Both the position numbers and the translations under genes were made by a program. From the NCBI RefSeq assembly GCF_003428695.1, contig NZ_QURH01000200.1, forward strand, positions 1-59,573: a stretch of 59,573 bases of DNA. Reading direction: 5' to 3'. This stretch comes from Actinomadura logoneensis. GTDB lineage: Bacteria; Actinomycetota; Actinomycetes; Streptosporangiales; Streptosporangiaceae. This document shows, in pieces, positions 18,469 through 26,210 of this stretch (its first letter is position 1; each line of letters starts with the position of its first letter). The notes beneath the pieces were generated by a model that was not told the origin of the DNA, did no database searches, and worked only from the letters and a program-made list of their open reading frames with translations.

Positions 18469-19671
18469 TCACCAAGGAAGCGTCATCGAGGACGCAATCC
18501 CAACAATGGCCGGGACGATCCCCAGCAACACGAAGGCCGGCAGAAAGCACAAGCCCAATGGCATCAGCGCCCTAATGCCGGCCGAACGCGCTCGTGCGGC
18601 GGCTGCGGTCCTCGCCGTCCGCCGCTGTTCCTGTGCGAGACGTCCGAGCGAGACGGCGAGTGCCGTTCCGCTGCGCGATGCACGGACGGCGGTACGCGCC
18701 AACGGGGCGAGCGGCGGCTGGCGTTCACCCAGTTGAAGCCACGCCCGCACCGGATCCGCCCCCAGGCGGATCTGCACGGAGACCGCACCGAGCTCTTCGC
18801 CGAGCGGACCACCGATCGTGGACGCCACCGCCTCGACCGACTCGTCCCACGGCATCCCACCCCTGAGGCAGGCGGCCAGCAGGTCGACGGTGACCGGCAG
18901 CTCAAGGACGATTCGACTCCGTCGATCGCGATCGTCGGCCTTCCCCACGTTCGCCGACCACTTGGCGAACAGAACCGCCACCACGGCTCCCATGACCCAA
19001 CCGCTCGAGCCGCCGATCACCCAAACCGCAACCAGGCCTGGGACGACGGCTGCCGCTCCCCGCAATATCCGTTCCCGGCCCCTACTCACTGCGGCGGTTT
19101 CTCCCGAAGAGGACGAAGCGCCGCTTCGATCACTCCCGCCAGCCCCTCCGTGGTGGCCGCCTCCCCTACCTCGGTCGAGCCCGCGACCGCTGCCCCCTCC
19201 CGGCGACGAGACGGACCTGGACGACGACTCGTACCTTCCTGCCCATGGCTGGAGAGTGCCCGGCGATGCTGCTCCGCCCGAAGCGCGCGCTGGATCGACT
19301 GGCTGCGCCGACTGCTCCCGCGACCACCTGGCCACTCGCTCGAACGGAACGTTGCCGATCCCGTGGTCACCAGCCCGCAGACGAGGAACTGCCGCAGGTG
19401 AAGCCCCCGGAGGAAGACCCGCCTTCCTTACGTCAGCGGCTCCGCGTGGCGAACGGAGTCTGGGAGGCCCGTGGCAACTGATCCTTCCCGAGGACAGCCA
19501 CTCCAGCAGGCTCCGCCACCCTGTCGCGCGTCCGCTCCACCGACTCTGCGACTCCTGCCCCTTGAAGCGCCCCGATGACCGGACGTCGGCCAAGCGCCGA
19601 CTCGCCGACCGGGACGGTTCTGACGCCAGATACGCGCAGATGGCGAAGCAGAGGACCGCTATCCACAGCAT
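18469..19671 (-). CDS. Type II secretion F-domain protein (TadC-like) with a long linker
   Basis: This is a 400-aa inner-membrane platform protein of the Tad system. The ATG at 19671 has AGGAG five bases upstream and is followed at once by a membrane helix (LWIAVLCFAICAYLAS). About 170 residues of Arg/Ser/Gly-rich linker follow, then two helices (VVPGLVAVWVIGG and WVMGAVVAVLFAKW). The T2SSF core has ELPVTVDLLAACLRGGMPW, RAVRASRSGTALAVSL-like helices and a last hydrophobic segment LGLCFLPAFVLLGIVPAIVG. The mycobacterial counterpart is much shorter, and the extra length is the linker. That linker is either real or a sign of insertion between an N-terminal helix and the core. Confidence 0.8.
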   Translation of the reverse strand: MLWIAVLCFAICAYLASEPSRSASRRLADVRSSGRFKGQESQSRWSGRATGWRSLLEWLSSGRISCHGPPRLRSPRGAADVRKAGLPPGASPAAVPRLRAGDHGIGNVPFERVARWSREQSAQPVDPARASGGAASPGTLQPWAGRYESSSRSVSSPGGGSGRGLDRGRGGGHHGGAGGSDRSGASSSSGETAAVSRGRERILRGAAAVVPGLVAVWVIGGSSGWVMGAVVAVLFAKWSANVGKADDRDRRSRIVLELPVTVDLLAACLRGGMPWDESVEAVASTIGGPLGEELGAVSVQIRLGADPVRAWLQLGERQPPLAPLARTAVRASRSGTALAVSLGRLAQEQRRTARTAAAARARSAGIRALMPLGLCFLPAFVLLGIVPAIVGIASSMTLPW

Positions 19672-20732
19672 GTGTACTCCTGAACGACGTAGTGATGAGT
19701 ACCGGTCGAGGGCCGCCCTCTCGCCCTGTCCATGGCGCCCGGAGCCCGTCGAGACGCGATTGCACGAGGGCCGTGACGCCCAAAGCCTCGGCCTTGGACG
19801 CTCACTGGCGAACGGGCCTGCGAGCACAAGAGAGGTCCCCGCCAAGCGACCCGCCGCCGATGCTCGCCCGGGTGGCCTGGCTGTCGTCATCACCGGCACA
19901 GGGCCAAGATCCCCTTGCGGATTCCAGCGGTTGACCAGGCTGGTGGCTTGGGATTTCTCGCATCCCACGCGCCACCAGCCAGAGCGCCCGCCCCGGAGTC
20001 CCAAACCGGTCCGGACGTCGGACTGCCGGGCGGCGAGGCCACTCCATCAACCGGAGCGCATGACCCGGGCTTCCTGGCTGGTGCACGCGTCGAAGTGCCG
20101 GACGGCGAAAGCCACCCCACCAGCCGAAACGCACAACCCGGACTTCCCGGCTGGTGCACGCGTCGGAGTGCCGGACGGCGAAAGCCACCCCACCAGCCGA
20201 AACGCACGACCCGGACTTCCCAGCTGGTGCACGCGTCGGAGTGCCGGACGGCGAAAGCTACGCCACCAACCGAAGCGGCCCACCCAGAGTTCCGAGGGGT
20301 GACCTGGCTGTGCCCCCGGCTGGCGGCTCTCCTCGCTACCGGCGCTGCCGAATACGAACCGACGACGCCCTGCTTGCACGACTGCTCCGGCCTGCTGCAC
20401 GTCGTACCAGAGGGCCGTGGTTTGCCTCGGCGGATGGTTACCCGCGTGGTCGCCGCACTGGTAGAGCGGCATAACCACCGTGGCAATGCGGCGGTATGGA
20501 GCTGGTGCAGAGCAGCCTTTGAGGGGGTTGCCCGCCGTATGACCGCCGGGCGAGAAGTCCGATCTCGGGGCTCCGGTGGACGAGAGGATTCGGTGGACGG
20601 AGGGTCAGGTCGGGTGGTCTGACGAGCTGCCGGAACGACACCTCCCAACCGTTGCCAGTCGCATCGAGCACGATTCGACCGTTGCGACTTACGACATCGA
20701 GGCGGGCCTTGTGGGCTGCTCCACGCCGCCGG
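19672..20732. other. 1-kb spacer between the TadB- and TadC-like genes
   Basis: Two F-domain genes that normally adjoin are separated by 1,061 bp with no credible gene. The middle is a 73-bp tandem repeat (next entry). The flanks (19,672-19,930 and 20,300-20,732) contain nothing I recognise. Confidence 0.6.
20018..20290. repeat. 73-bp tandem repeat, about four copies
   Basis: The block CTGGTGCACGCGTCGGAGTG occurs at 20078, 20151 and 20224, an exact 73-bp period. A diverged copy lies before it (from about 20018), and weaker similarity extends back to about 19950. The period is not a multiple of three. The copies contain CGGCGAAAGCCACCCCACC and ACGCACGACCCGGACTTCC in order. Confidence 0.92.
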
Positions 20733-21443
20733 TCAAGGGTGGGCGGCCTTGGTGGCCAGGTGTCGCGTCCACCAGAGGCCGGTTGCGTCCAAGGCCAGGG
20801 CGGTGGCCAGGCAGGCCAAACCGGGGCCGGTGGTGAGAAGAAAAGGGAGCGGGTTGGTCCCCATGGCCGTGGCCATGGCCAGCCCCAGGACCGGGAGGAT
20901 CGCCAGGAGGCGGGCCGTTGCCCTGGGCGCGGCCAGGTGGACGGCGATCTCCTGTCGCTGCGTTTCCTCATCGCGAAGAGCTGCGGCGAGGCCGTCCAGG
21001 ACCGTGGCCAGGGTGCCGCCCCGCTCTGCTCCCAACCGCCAGGTCGCGGCCAGGAGGCGCAAGGACTCCGCGCCGGCCTGCGTGGTCGCCACCGCGTCGA
21101 GGTGGGTGATGGAGTCATGGTTCGGTGGGGCTCGGAGGGCCTTGGCCACCGGTCGTGGCAGGACGGCGACCGTCGCGGAGAACGCCTCCTCCGGGGATCT
21201 GCCTGCGGCGAGTTCGGCGGCCATGCCTTCGCACAGCTCGATCACCGAGGCCCGCCAGCGGGCAGGTGCCCTGCGTCTGTCCAGCAGGGTGGTCCGGAGG
21301 GCGGCCGCACGCTGGAGCAGATGAATGACCGGAGACACCTCGGAAGGCGGCGGAAGCGCGCGTCGCAGGCGAGCCGCCGCCGGGGGCGGCCCACAGAGCA
21401 GCCAGGCTGCCAGAGCCGCGCAAGCCATAGCCGCAGTCACCAT
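20733..21443 (-). CDS. Type II secretion F-domain protein (TadB-like)
   Basis: This is a 236-aa inner-membrane Tad platform protein. An N-terminal helix (MACAALAAWLLCG) is followed by a cytoplasmic T2SSF domain with ELCEGMAAELAAGRSPEEAF and WRLGAERGGTLATVLDGLA. Two C-terminal helices follow (LLAILPVLGLAMATAMG and LACLATALALDATGLWW). The ATG at 21443 overlaps the end of cpaF by seven bases, so the two are coupled. A TTG at 21455 is in frame but less likely. Confidence 0.87.
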   Translation of the reverse strand: MVTAAMACAALAAWLLCGPPPAAARLRRALPPPSEVSPVIHLLQRAAALRTTLLDRRRAPARWRASVIELCEGMAAELAAGRSPEEAFSATVAVLPRPVAKALRAPPNHDSITHLDAVATTQAGAESLRLLAATWRLGAERGGTLATVLDGLAAALRDEETQRQEIAVHLAAPRATARLLAILPVLGLAMATAMGTNPLPFLLTTGPGLACLATALALDATGLWWTRHLATKAAHP

Positions 21444-22606
21444 GGCAGCGGCCAATGCGGGTGAAGAAGTTGGGACAGCGCCGCCGCCGCTTCGGCGGGC
21501 TCCAGTGCGCCGGACGGCGCGAAGGTCACCGCGGGAACCGCCGTGACCAGCCCGTCGGAGGCTCGCCGCAGCATGCAGATCTCGGCGACGCGGCGCTTGC
21601 CGGTACCGGGAGCCCGGACCAGGTGGACGACGACATCCAGCGCGGCGGCCAACTGGCTGTGAACGGCTTCGCGGCTCAGGCCGGCAGCGCAGGCCAGAGC
21701 TTCAAGCCGAGCCGGGACGTCGGTGGCGGCGTTCGCGTGCAGGGTGCCGCAGCCGCCTTCGTGCCCGGTGTTCAGGGCGCTCAGCAGATCGACGACCTCG
21801 GCGCCGCGCACTTCCCCCACGACCAGACGGTCGGGCCGCATTCGCAGAGCCTGCCGGACAAGCTGGTGCAACGTCACCCCGCCCGCGCCCTCGACGTTCG
21901 GCGGTCGCGTCTCCAGCCGGACGACATGCGGATGGTCCGGGCTCAGCTCGGCCGAGTCCTCGACCAGGAGCAGGCGTTCGGAATCGGCCGCCAGCCCGAG
22001 CAGGCAGCTCAGAAGGGTGGTCTTGCCCGTACCGGTGCCTCCGCTGATGAGGAACGCCGCTCGTGCCTTGACGAGAGCCGAGAGGAGGGCCGCTCCGGCA
22101 GGGGGAACGGTCTCCGTCGCGACCAGTTCGTCCAGCGTGAACGCGCGACGGCGAGGAAGCCGCAGCGACAGGCAGGTGCCCGTGGGGGCGACCGGCGGCA
22201 GGACGGCGTGGAGACGGACACCGCCGGGCAGGCGTGCGTCGGCATAAGGGGACGCGTCGTCCAGCCGACGTCCCGCAGCGGCGGTGAGGCGCTGGGCGAG
22301 CCGGCGCAGTGCGGCCTCGTCGGCGAAGCGCGTCCCCGTCCGGACGAGCCCGGAACCGGCGTCCACCCACACCTCGTCGGGGCCGTTCACCAGGACGTCG
22401 GTCACCTCCGGGATGCGCAACAAGGGCTCCAGCGGCCCCGCGCCCACGAACTCCGCGCGTAACTCGTCGGTCAGAGCCAGCACCTCGCGGTCGCCGAGGA
22501 GGCGTTCCTCGGCCCGCAGGGCCACCGCCACCCGCCCCGCGGTGGGCTCGACGCCGCCCTCGGCCAACCGGCCGCGTACCGCCTCCGAGAATCTGCTGTT
22601 CATCAT
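21437..22606 (-). CDS. CpaF/TadA-type secretion ATPase
   Basis: This is a 389-aa type II/IV secretion ATPase that would power assembly of the Tad pilus. The N-terminal domain includes LLRIPEVTDVLVNGPDEVWV. The catalytic core has Walker A SGGTGTGKTTLLS, the Asp box LLLVEDSAEL, Walker B-type RPDRLVVGEVRGAEV and the His box GHEGGCGTLHAN. The start is ATG at 22606, the first of two adjacent ATGs, with AGGAG five bases upstream. It lies between the Ssd-like gene and tadB as in other actinobacteria. Confidence 0.94.
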   Translation of the reverse strand: MMNSRFSEAVRGRLAEGGVEPTAGRVAVALRAEERLLGDREVLALTDELRAEFVGAGPLEPLLRIPEVTDVLVNGPDEVWVDAGSGLVRTGTRFADEAALRRLAQRLTAAAGRRLDDASPYADARLPGGVRLHAVLPPVAPTGTCLSLRLPRRRAFTLDELVATETVPPAGAALLSALVKARAAFLISGGTGTGKTTLLSCLLGLAADSERLLLVEDSAELSPDHPHVVRLETRPPNVEGAGGVTLHQLVRQALRMRPDRLVVGEVRGAEVVDLLSALNTGHEGGCGTLHANAATDVPARLEALACAAGLSREAVHSQLAAALDVVVHLVRAPGTGKRRVAEICMLRRASDGLVTAVPAVTFAPSGALEPAEAAAALSQLLHPHWPLPW

Positions 22607-23349
22607 CAAAACTCCTTCGCTGTAGATCCGGTCGTTCGATTCTCGGTCATCACTGCTCTCGCGCCGCGTCCCATCGGGCTGATCGAGACGGCGACGGTCT
22701 TCCCAGCGGGCCGAATGCCGAGCTGGCAGGCATGACGGCTTCGTTCGAGAAACACGCGTCGTACAGGGCATCGGTTGGGCCATAGCTCTCACCGAGCTTG
22801 TAGGCGAGGACGACCCGACCGTCCTGGAGCCGCCCGGTGTCGCCACACCGCCTCACGACGATGCGGTCCCCTCCTGGTCGGCACGCTCCCGTCCTGCCAA
22901 GGGCTTGTCGGGGTCACCCCACTCCATTTGCCGGCCCCTTCCACCGGCCACGACGCCCCGCCTGACACGGGTCGCCCGGCCCCCGACGGCCAGACATGGC
23001 CCGGTGCACGGTGGGCCAGGTCGGGCTCGGCGGGCGAGGTAGCCGACGTCGGGTCGGCGCGGCACTGGAACCGGCACTGCGGCGCCTCCGCCGACCGAAG
23101 CAGTTCCTGGGCCAGGTCGGGCTCGGCGGGCTGGGTAAACGACGTCGGGTCGGCGCGGCATCGGAATCGGTACCGCGGCGCCTGCGCCCGGCCGAAACAG
23201 ATCCGCAGCGACTCCTCGAACGCCGCGCCGCGCGCTCCATGCCGCCAGCACGCCGCGGCCGGGGAGCTCTGCCAGCAGGGCGCAGTTGGCAACTGCGCGC
23301 CTCGACAGAACCTTGCTGGTCAGGAGGTCCGGGATAGGTGCCTGGCGGG
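22607..23349. other. Spacer between cpaF and ssd
   Basis: A 743-bp gap with no clear gene. A 68-codon minus-strand frame (22650-22856) has a gene-like patch (DGRVVLAYKLGESYGPTDAL), but its start and the rest are unconvincing. A 96-bp tandem duplication lies at 23013-23204. Confidence 0.5.
23013..23204. repeat. 96-bp tandem duplication
   Basis: Two diverged copies begin GGGCCAGGTCGGGCTCGGCG at 23013 and 23109. The shared block GTCGGCGCGGCA recurs at 23053 and 23149, confirming a 96-bp period. The period is a multiple of three and a minus-strand frame reads through both copies (CRADPTS...PAEPDLA twice), but that frame has no plausible start. Confidence 0.88.
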
Positions 23350-24429
23350 TTAGGCGGCCTTGGCTGGACGGGGCGTGGCCGGGGCCAGGGACTGGGCGTC
23401 CAGGAGGTGGTCGCAGAGGTCGCGTAATGCGCCTCGGCGGGTTATTCGGGACAGGTCGCCCTGTTCGAGAGCGGGTGGGACGCGGCGGTCGCGGTCGAGG
23501 GTGCCGATGCTGGGGAGGTCGAGGTGGCGGGCGACCGTGTCGGGGCGGAGGCCGCCGGGCGGCGGGCCGCCGACGATGAGCCGGACGTCGGAGGTCTCCC
23601 GGCGGAGGAAGCCCGCCAGGACATCGGCGGCGACCGTGGCGCGGACCTCGGCGGGGACGACCAGGTAGCACGTGTGCGCCGCACGCAGGGCGGGACGGCC
23701 GATGTCGCCCAGATAGCGGGGAACGTCCACGACGGTCAGGTCGAAGCCGCGGGCCGCCGATCCGAGCAGGGAGCGCACCGAGTCGGACGACACGGCGACC
23801 GGCTCGCGCTTGCTCCACGACAGGACCGACAGCTCGCCCTGGCTCGGCAGTGAGTCGCGAAGGGTGGCGACGCTGATGCGGCCCTGACGTTGGGCGAGGT
23901 CGTGCCAGCGCGCGCCCTCGTGCCCTTCGAGGCCGAGCAGCAGGTCGATGCCGCCGCCCAGCGGGTCGCCGTCGATCAGCAGGGTGCGCAGGCCGTCGCG
24001 GGCGGAGCGCTGCGCCAGGGCGGCGGCCAGGACGCTCGCGCCCGCGCCGCCCCGCGAGCCGGTGACGCAGACGACGACACCGCGGGCGTCGTCCGGCTCG
24101 GCCGCGGCGGCCATCGCGTCGGTCAGCCAGGGCTCGTCGTCCGGCAGGACGGCGACGTCGCCGGCGCCGACGCCGAGCGCGAGGCGGTAGACGTCGGGAC
24201 CCTCGCCGGGCCGGGCGACCAGCACGACGCCCGAGCGGCGGTGCGGGCCGGCGGCGGCGAGGCCGTCCGCGACGTCGGTGCCGACGAGCACGAGCGGGGC
24301 CTGGTACCAGCCCGCCCGGGCGTCGCCCACGGAGCCGACGACCTCGGCGGGCGCGTCGGCGGCGGCGGCCAGACGCAGCAGGTCGTCGGCGGTGGCCGGG
24401 TCTTCGGTGACGATCAGCGCGGCGGTCAT
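23350..24429 (-). CDS. ssd: Septum-site-determining/CpaE-like ATPase (Ssd)
   Basis: This is a 359-aa MinD/ParA-superfamily protein, orthologous by content and position to M. tuberculosis Rv3660c (Ssd). A CheY-like or degenerate receiver N-terminal domain of about 110 residues is followed by a ParA-like core: VVVCVTGSRGGAGASVLAAAL replaces the usual KGGVGKT, and LLIDGDPLGGGIDLLLG and DLTVVDVPRYLGD follow. In Tad systems CpaE localises the machine; in mycobacteria Ssd affects septation. The Walker A here lacks the canonical signature Lys and has Arg instead, as in many Ssd proteins. ATG at 24429 follows GAGAGGAG. Confidence 0.88.
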   Translation of the reverse strand: MTAALIVTEDPATADDLLRLAAAADAPAEVVGSVGDARAGWYQAPLVLVGTDVADGLAAAGPHRRSGVVLVARPGEGPDVYRLALGVGAGDVAVLPDDEPWLTDAMAAAAEPDDARGVVVCVTGSRGGAGASVLAAALAQRSARDGLRTLLIDGDPLGGGIDLLLGLEGHEGARWHDLAQRQGRISVATLRDSLPSQGELSVLSWSKREPVAVSSDSVRSLLGSAARGFDLTVVDVPRYLGDIGRPALRAAHTCYLVVPAEVRATVAADVLAGFLRRETSDVRLIVGGPPPGGLRPDTVARHLDLPSIGTLDRDRRVPPALEQGDLSRITRRGALRDLCDHLLDAQSLAPATPRPAKAA

Positions 24430-24571
24430 CGCGCTCTCCTCTCGCATCGGTGGAGTTCCACGATGCGCCGCCCGCGGCGTCCACCGGAAGTGCGCTCCCG
24501 AACTGTGGACAACTCCCGTTCGATCACGAGAAATGCCAGGTCAGGCCCTGGATGGGGAGGAGATTTGTGAA

Positions 24572-24692
24572 GGCCCGGGTGGGGGCTCCGGGGGGTTGGT
24601 AACCGCCACCCGGGCCGTTCACGTAAGGCGACCCCCGCCGGGGGGGAGAGCGGGGGTCGCCGAACGGTCCGGCTCCGGGGGGGTAGAGCCGG
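24572..24692. promoter_or_regulatory. Three consecutive strong hairpins upstream of ssd
   Basis: Hairpin 1 has an 11-bp stem, 24572-24582 with 24606-24616 (GGCCCGGGTGG). Hairpin 2 has a 12-bp stem, 24627-24638 with 24650-24661 (GGCGACCCCCGC), extended by CCGTTC/GAACGG outside it. Hairpin 3 has a 7-bp stem, 24669-24675 with 24686-24692, followed on the plus strand by CCCGTTTT, so it looks like a plus-strand intrinsic terminator. On the minus strand the same block would form a structured 5' leader of ssd. A TGTGGACAA (DnaA-box-like) motif lies at about 24503. Confidence 0.6.
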
Positions 24693-25147
24693 CCCGTTTT
24701 CCCAAGAAAGTCTCGGTCAGATCGCACTAAGTGGTACACCAGTTTGATCTACGGGAGTAGCAATCTCGCCAACTACAGTCTAGGCAGATACAACATATGC
24801 TGCCCGATCGCAGAGAGTTCCGTCGAGCGGGAAAGTCCCTCTGCCCGGACGAATTTTCTAGCCTGGTTGGGAAGACGGTACTCCGGGACCCGCCGACAGC
24901 CCGCTCTCGCCCGCCGATCCGGGGCGCCGGAGCGGCGCGCGCCCGTCGCAGCAGGCGTCCACGCGCCTCCACGGAGACGGCCGGACGAAAAGAAACATGG
25001 TCACACTGAGTGATCAAAATCGACGATCGGGAAGTGTCGGAGAATGGCGCGTTCCACGCTCGGCGCGCCCTCCGAGCCGCAGCGGGCCACTCTTCCGTTA
25101 CCCGCGCGCAGCCACCCCGGTGGAGGTTTCTTTTACCGATCCAGGGC

Positions 25148-25176
25148 TTGTCAACTGGACATATGTGGCGTAGACA
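25148..25176 (+). promoter_or_regulatory. Consensus sigma-70-type promoter with no evident gene
   Basis: TTGTCA at 25148-25153 and TAGACA at 25171-25176 are separated by exactly 17 bases, a near-ideal actinobacterial housekeeping promoter. No convincing plus-strand gene follows. The downstream frame from 25192 is low-complexity Pro/Arg. A small RNA or an antisense transcript into the Fic-like gene is possible. Confidence 0.55.
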
Positions 25177-25562
25177 GGTTCTACGGACCGAGTGTCCGTG
25201 CACGGCAGCCGGGCACCCACGCGCGACCAGCCGCGGGAGGCGCGTCGAGACGGGCTTGACCCGCTCCGACGGATACCAGTTGCACGCTTGGTAACCCGGT
25301 GTGACGTGACCAGGGCGGCGCCCCGCCGAGCGCGGGGTGCCGTTCATTTGTCTCGGGCGCTTCCGCCACGGACGGGTGCCCTCGCACGCACCCCCGAGCC
25401 GGACGCCACGTCCCGCGCCCAACCCCGGGCTCCACGCCCGCACCCGCCGCCCCCGACGCCCCGCACCCGCCGCGCCCCACGTCCCGCACCCGCCGCGCCC
25501 GACACCCCGCACCCGCGTCCTGCGTCGCACACCCGCGTGGCGCGACGCCGCTCGGTTTCCGT

Positions 25563-25820
25563 CTACCTCTCGGCGGCCGGGAGTCCGTCAGCCGCAGGGT
25601 CGCCGCGGGCGACCGACACCCAACCGACGGACATCAGGCTCGTGCGGCCACTCCCCTTCCTCTCGCGCGCGTCCGACCCCGACGCAAGCAGACGCCTTCG
25701 CACTCGCACAGACGCCTCCGCGCTCGCGTGTCGCGCCGCCCACTCGATCACTGCGTCTACGTGCGCTTTTGCCACATCAGCGCCCAGCTTCTTCAGGCTG
25801 CGGAGGTGTGCAGTCACCAA
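25563..25820 (-). CDS. Possible small protein of unknown function
   Basis: This is an 85-codon frame. The first 45 residues look like an amphipathic helical segment (LRSLKKLGADVAKAHVDAV, then WAARHASAEASVRVRRRLL). Third-position GC is lower than in the surrounding real genes, and no strong ribosome site precedes the GTG. It may be a real small gene, the remains of one, or chance. I do not recognise the family. Confidence 0.25.
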   Translation of the reverse strand: MVTAHLRSLKKLGADVAKAHVDAVIEWAARHASAEASVRVRRRLLASGSDARERKGSGRTSLMSVGWVSVARGDPAADGLPAAER

Positions 25821-26092
25821 CTCTTAGTGCACGGCCGCCCGGACGCATGACTCCATTCATGCGCAAGCGCACGAGCCGATTCCGCGCATACGCACGAGCA
25901 GCCACTCGCGCGCTTCCCGCCACCCACCTGCGCACCGTCACTCAAGGCAATCGCGACCACACCGCAGGGCAGGAAATCGAGCGCGGAGAGCGCGCCAGAA
26001 ATAGCGCACTGACCAGCAGCAACGCCAAACAGGCGCGCCGCCGGAACGTCCGCCCGAAGGGCCGACCACCTGGGAGCCGGCAAGACAGCAGT

Positions 26093-26210
26093 CAGCCGCG
26101 CAGGGCTCAGCCACGCAGGAGCCAACGCGGAAGACTCAACCCGGAAGGAGTCAGCCCCGGACGAGCCGACCGCGCAGGAGCCAACCGCGCGGAACTCAGC
26201 CGCGGAGGTA
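26093..26210. repeat. 15-bp tandem repeat, eight units, containing the Fic-like gene's stop codon
   Basis: The CAGCC/CAACC/CGACC anchor recurs at 26093, 26108, 26123, 26137, 26152, 26167, 26182 and 26197, that is every 15 bp with one 14-bp step. The last unit contains the stop codon of the gene ending at 26196. In other units the same position reads TGG or TGA on the minus strand. Confidence 0.9.

Larger units (their letters stand above)
24693..26092. other. 1.4-kb region without a clear gene
   Basis: This gap separates ssd from the Fic-like gene. It holds a good plus-strand promoter (25148-25176), a stretch of CCCGCACCCGCCGCGCC-type degenerate repeats at about 25435-25530, and one weak small frame (25563-25820). 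Base composition at 24,740-24,900 and 25,800-26,000 is less GC-rich than the genes around it. It may be decayed or acquired DNA. Confidence 0.5.

Noticed and set aside
22650-22856. 68-codon minus-strand gene before cpaF
   Set aside because: One patch looks protein-like, but there is no ribosome site, the end overlaps the cpaF leader and no family is recognisable.
18230-24511. Replication origin suggested by TGTGGATAA (18230) and TGTGGACAA (24503) DnaA-box-like words
   Set aside because: They are single and far apart, with no dnaA or dnaN nearby; an origin needs a cluster.
25192-25827. 211-codon plus-strand frame just after the orphan promoter
   Set aside because: It is low-complexity Pro/Arg with no ribosome site or domain; it probably reflects CCCGCACCC-type repeats.
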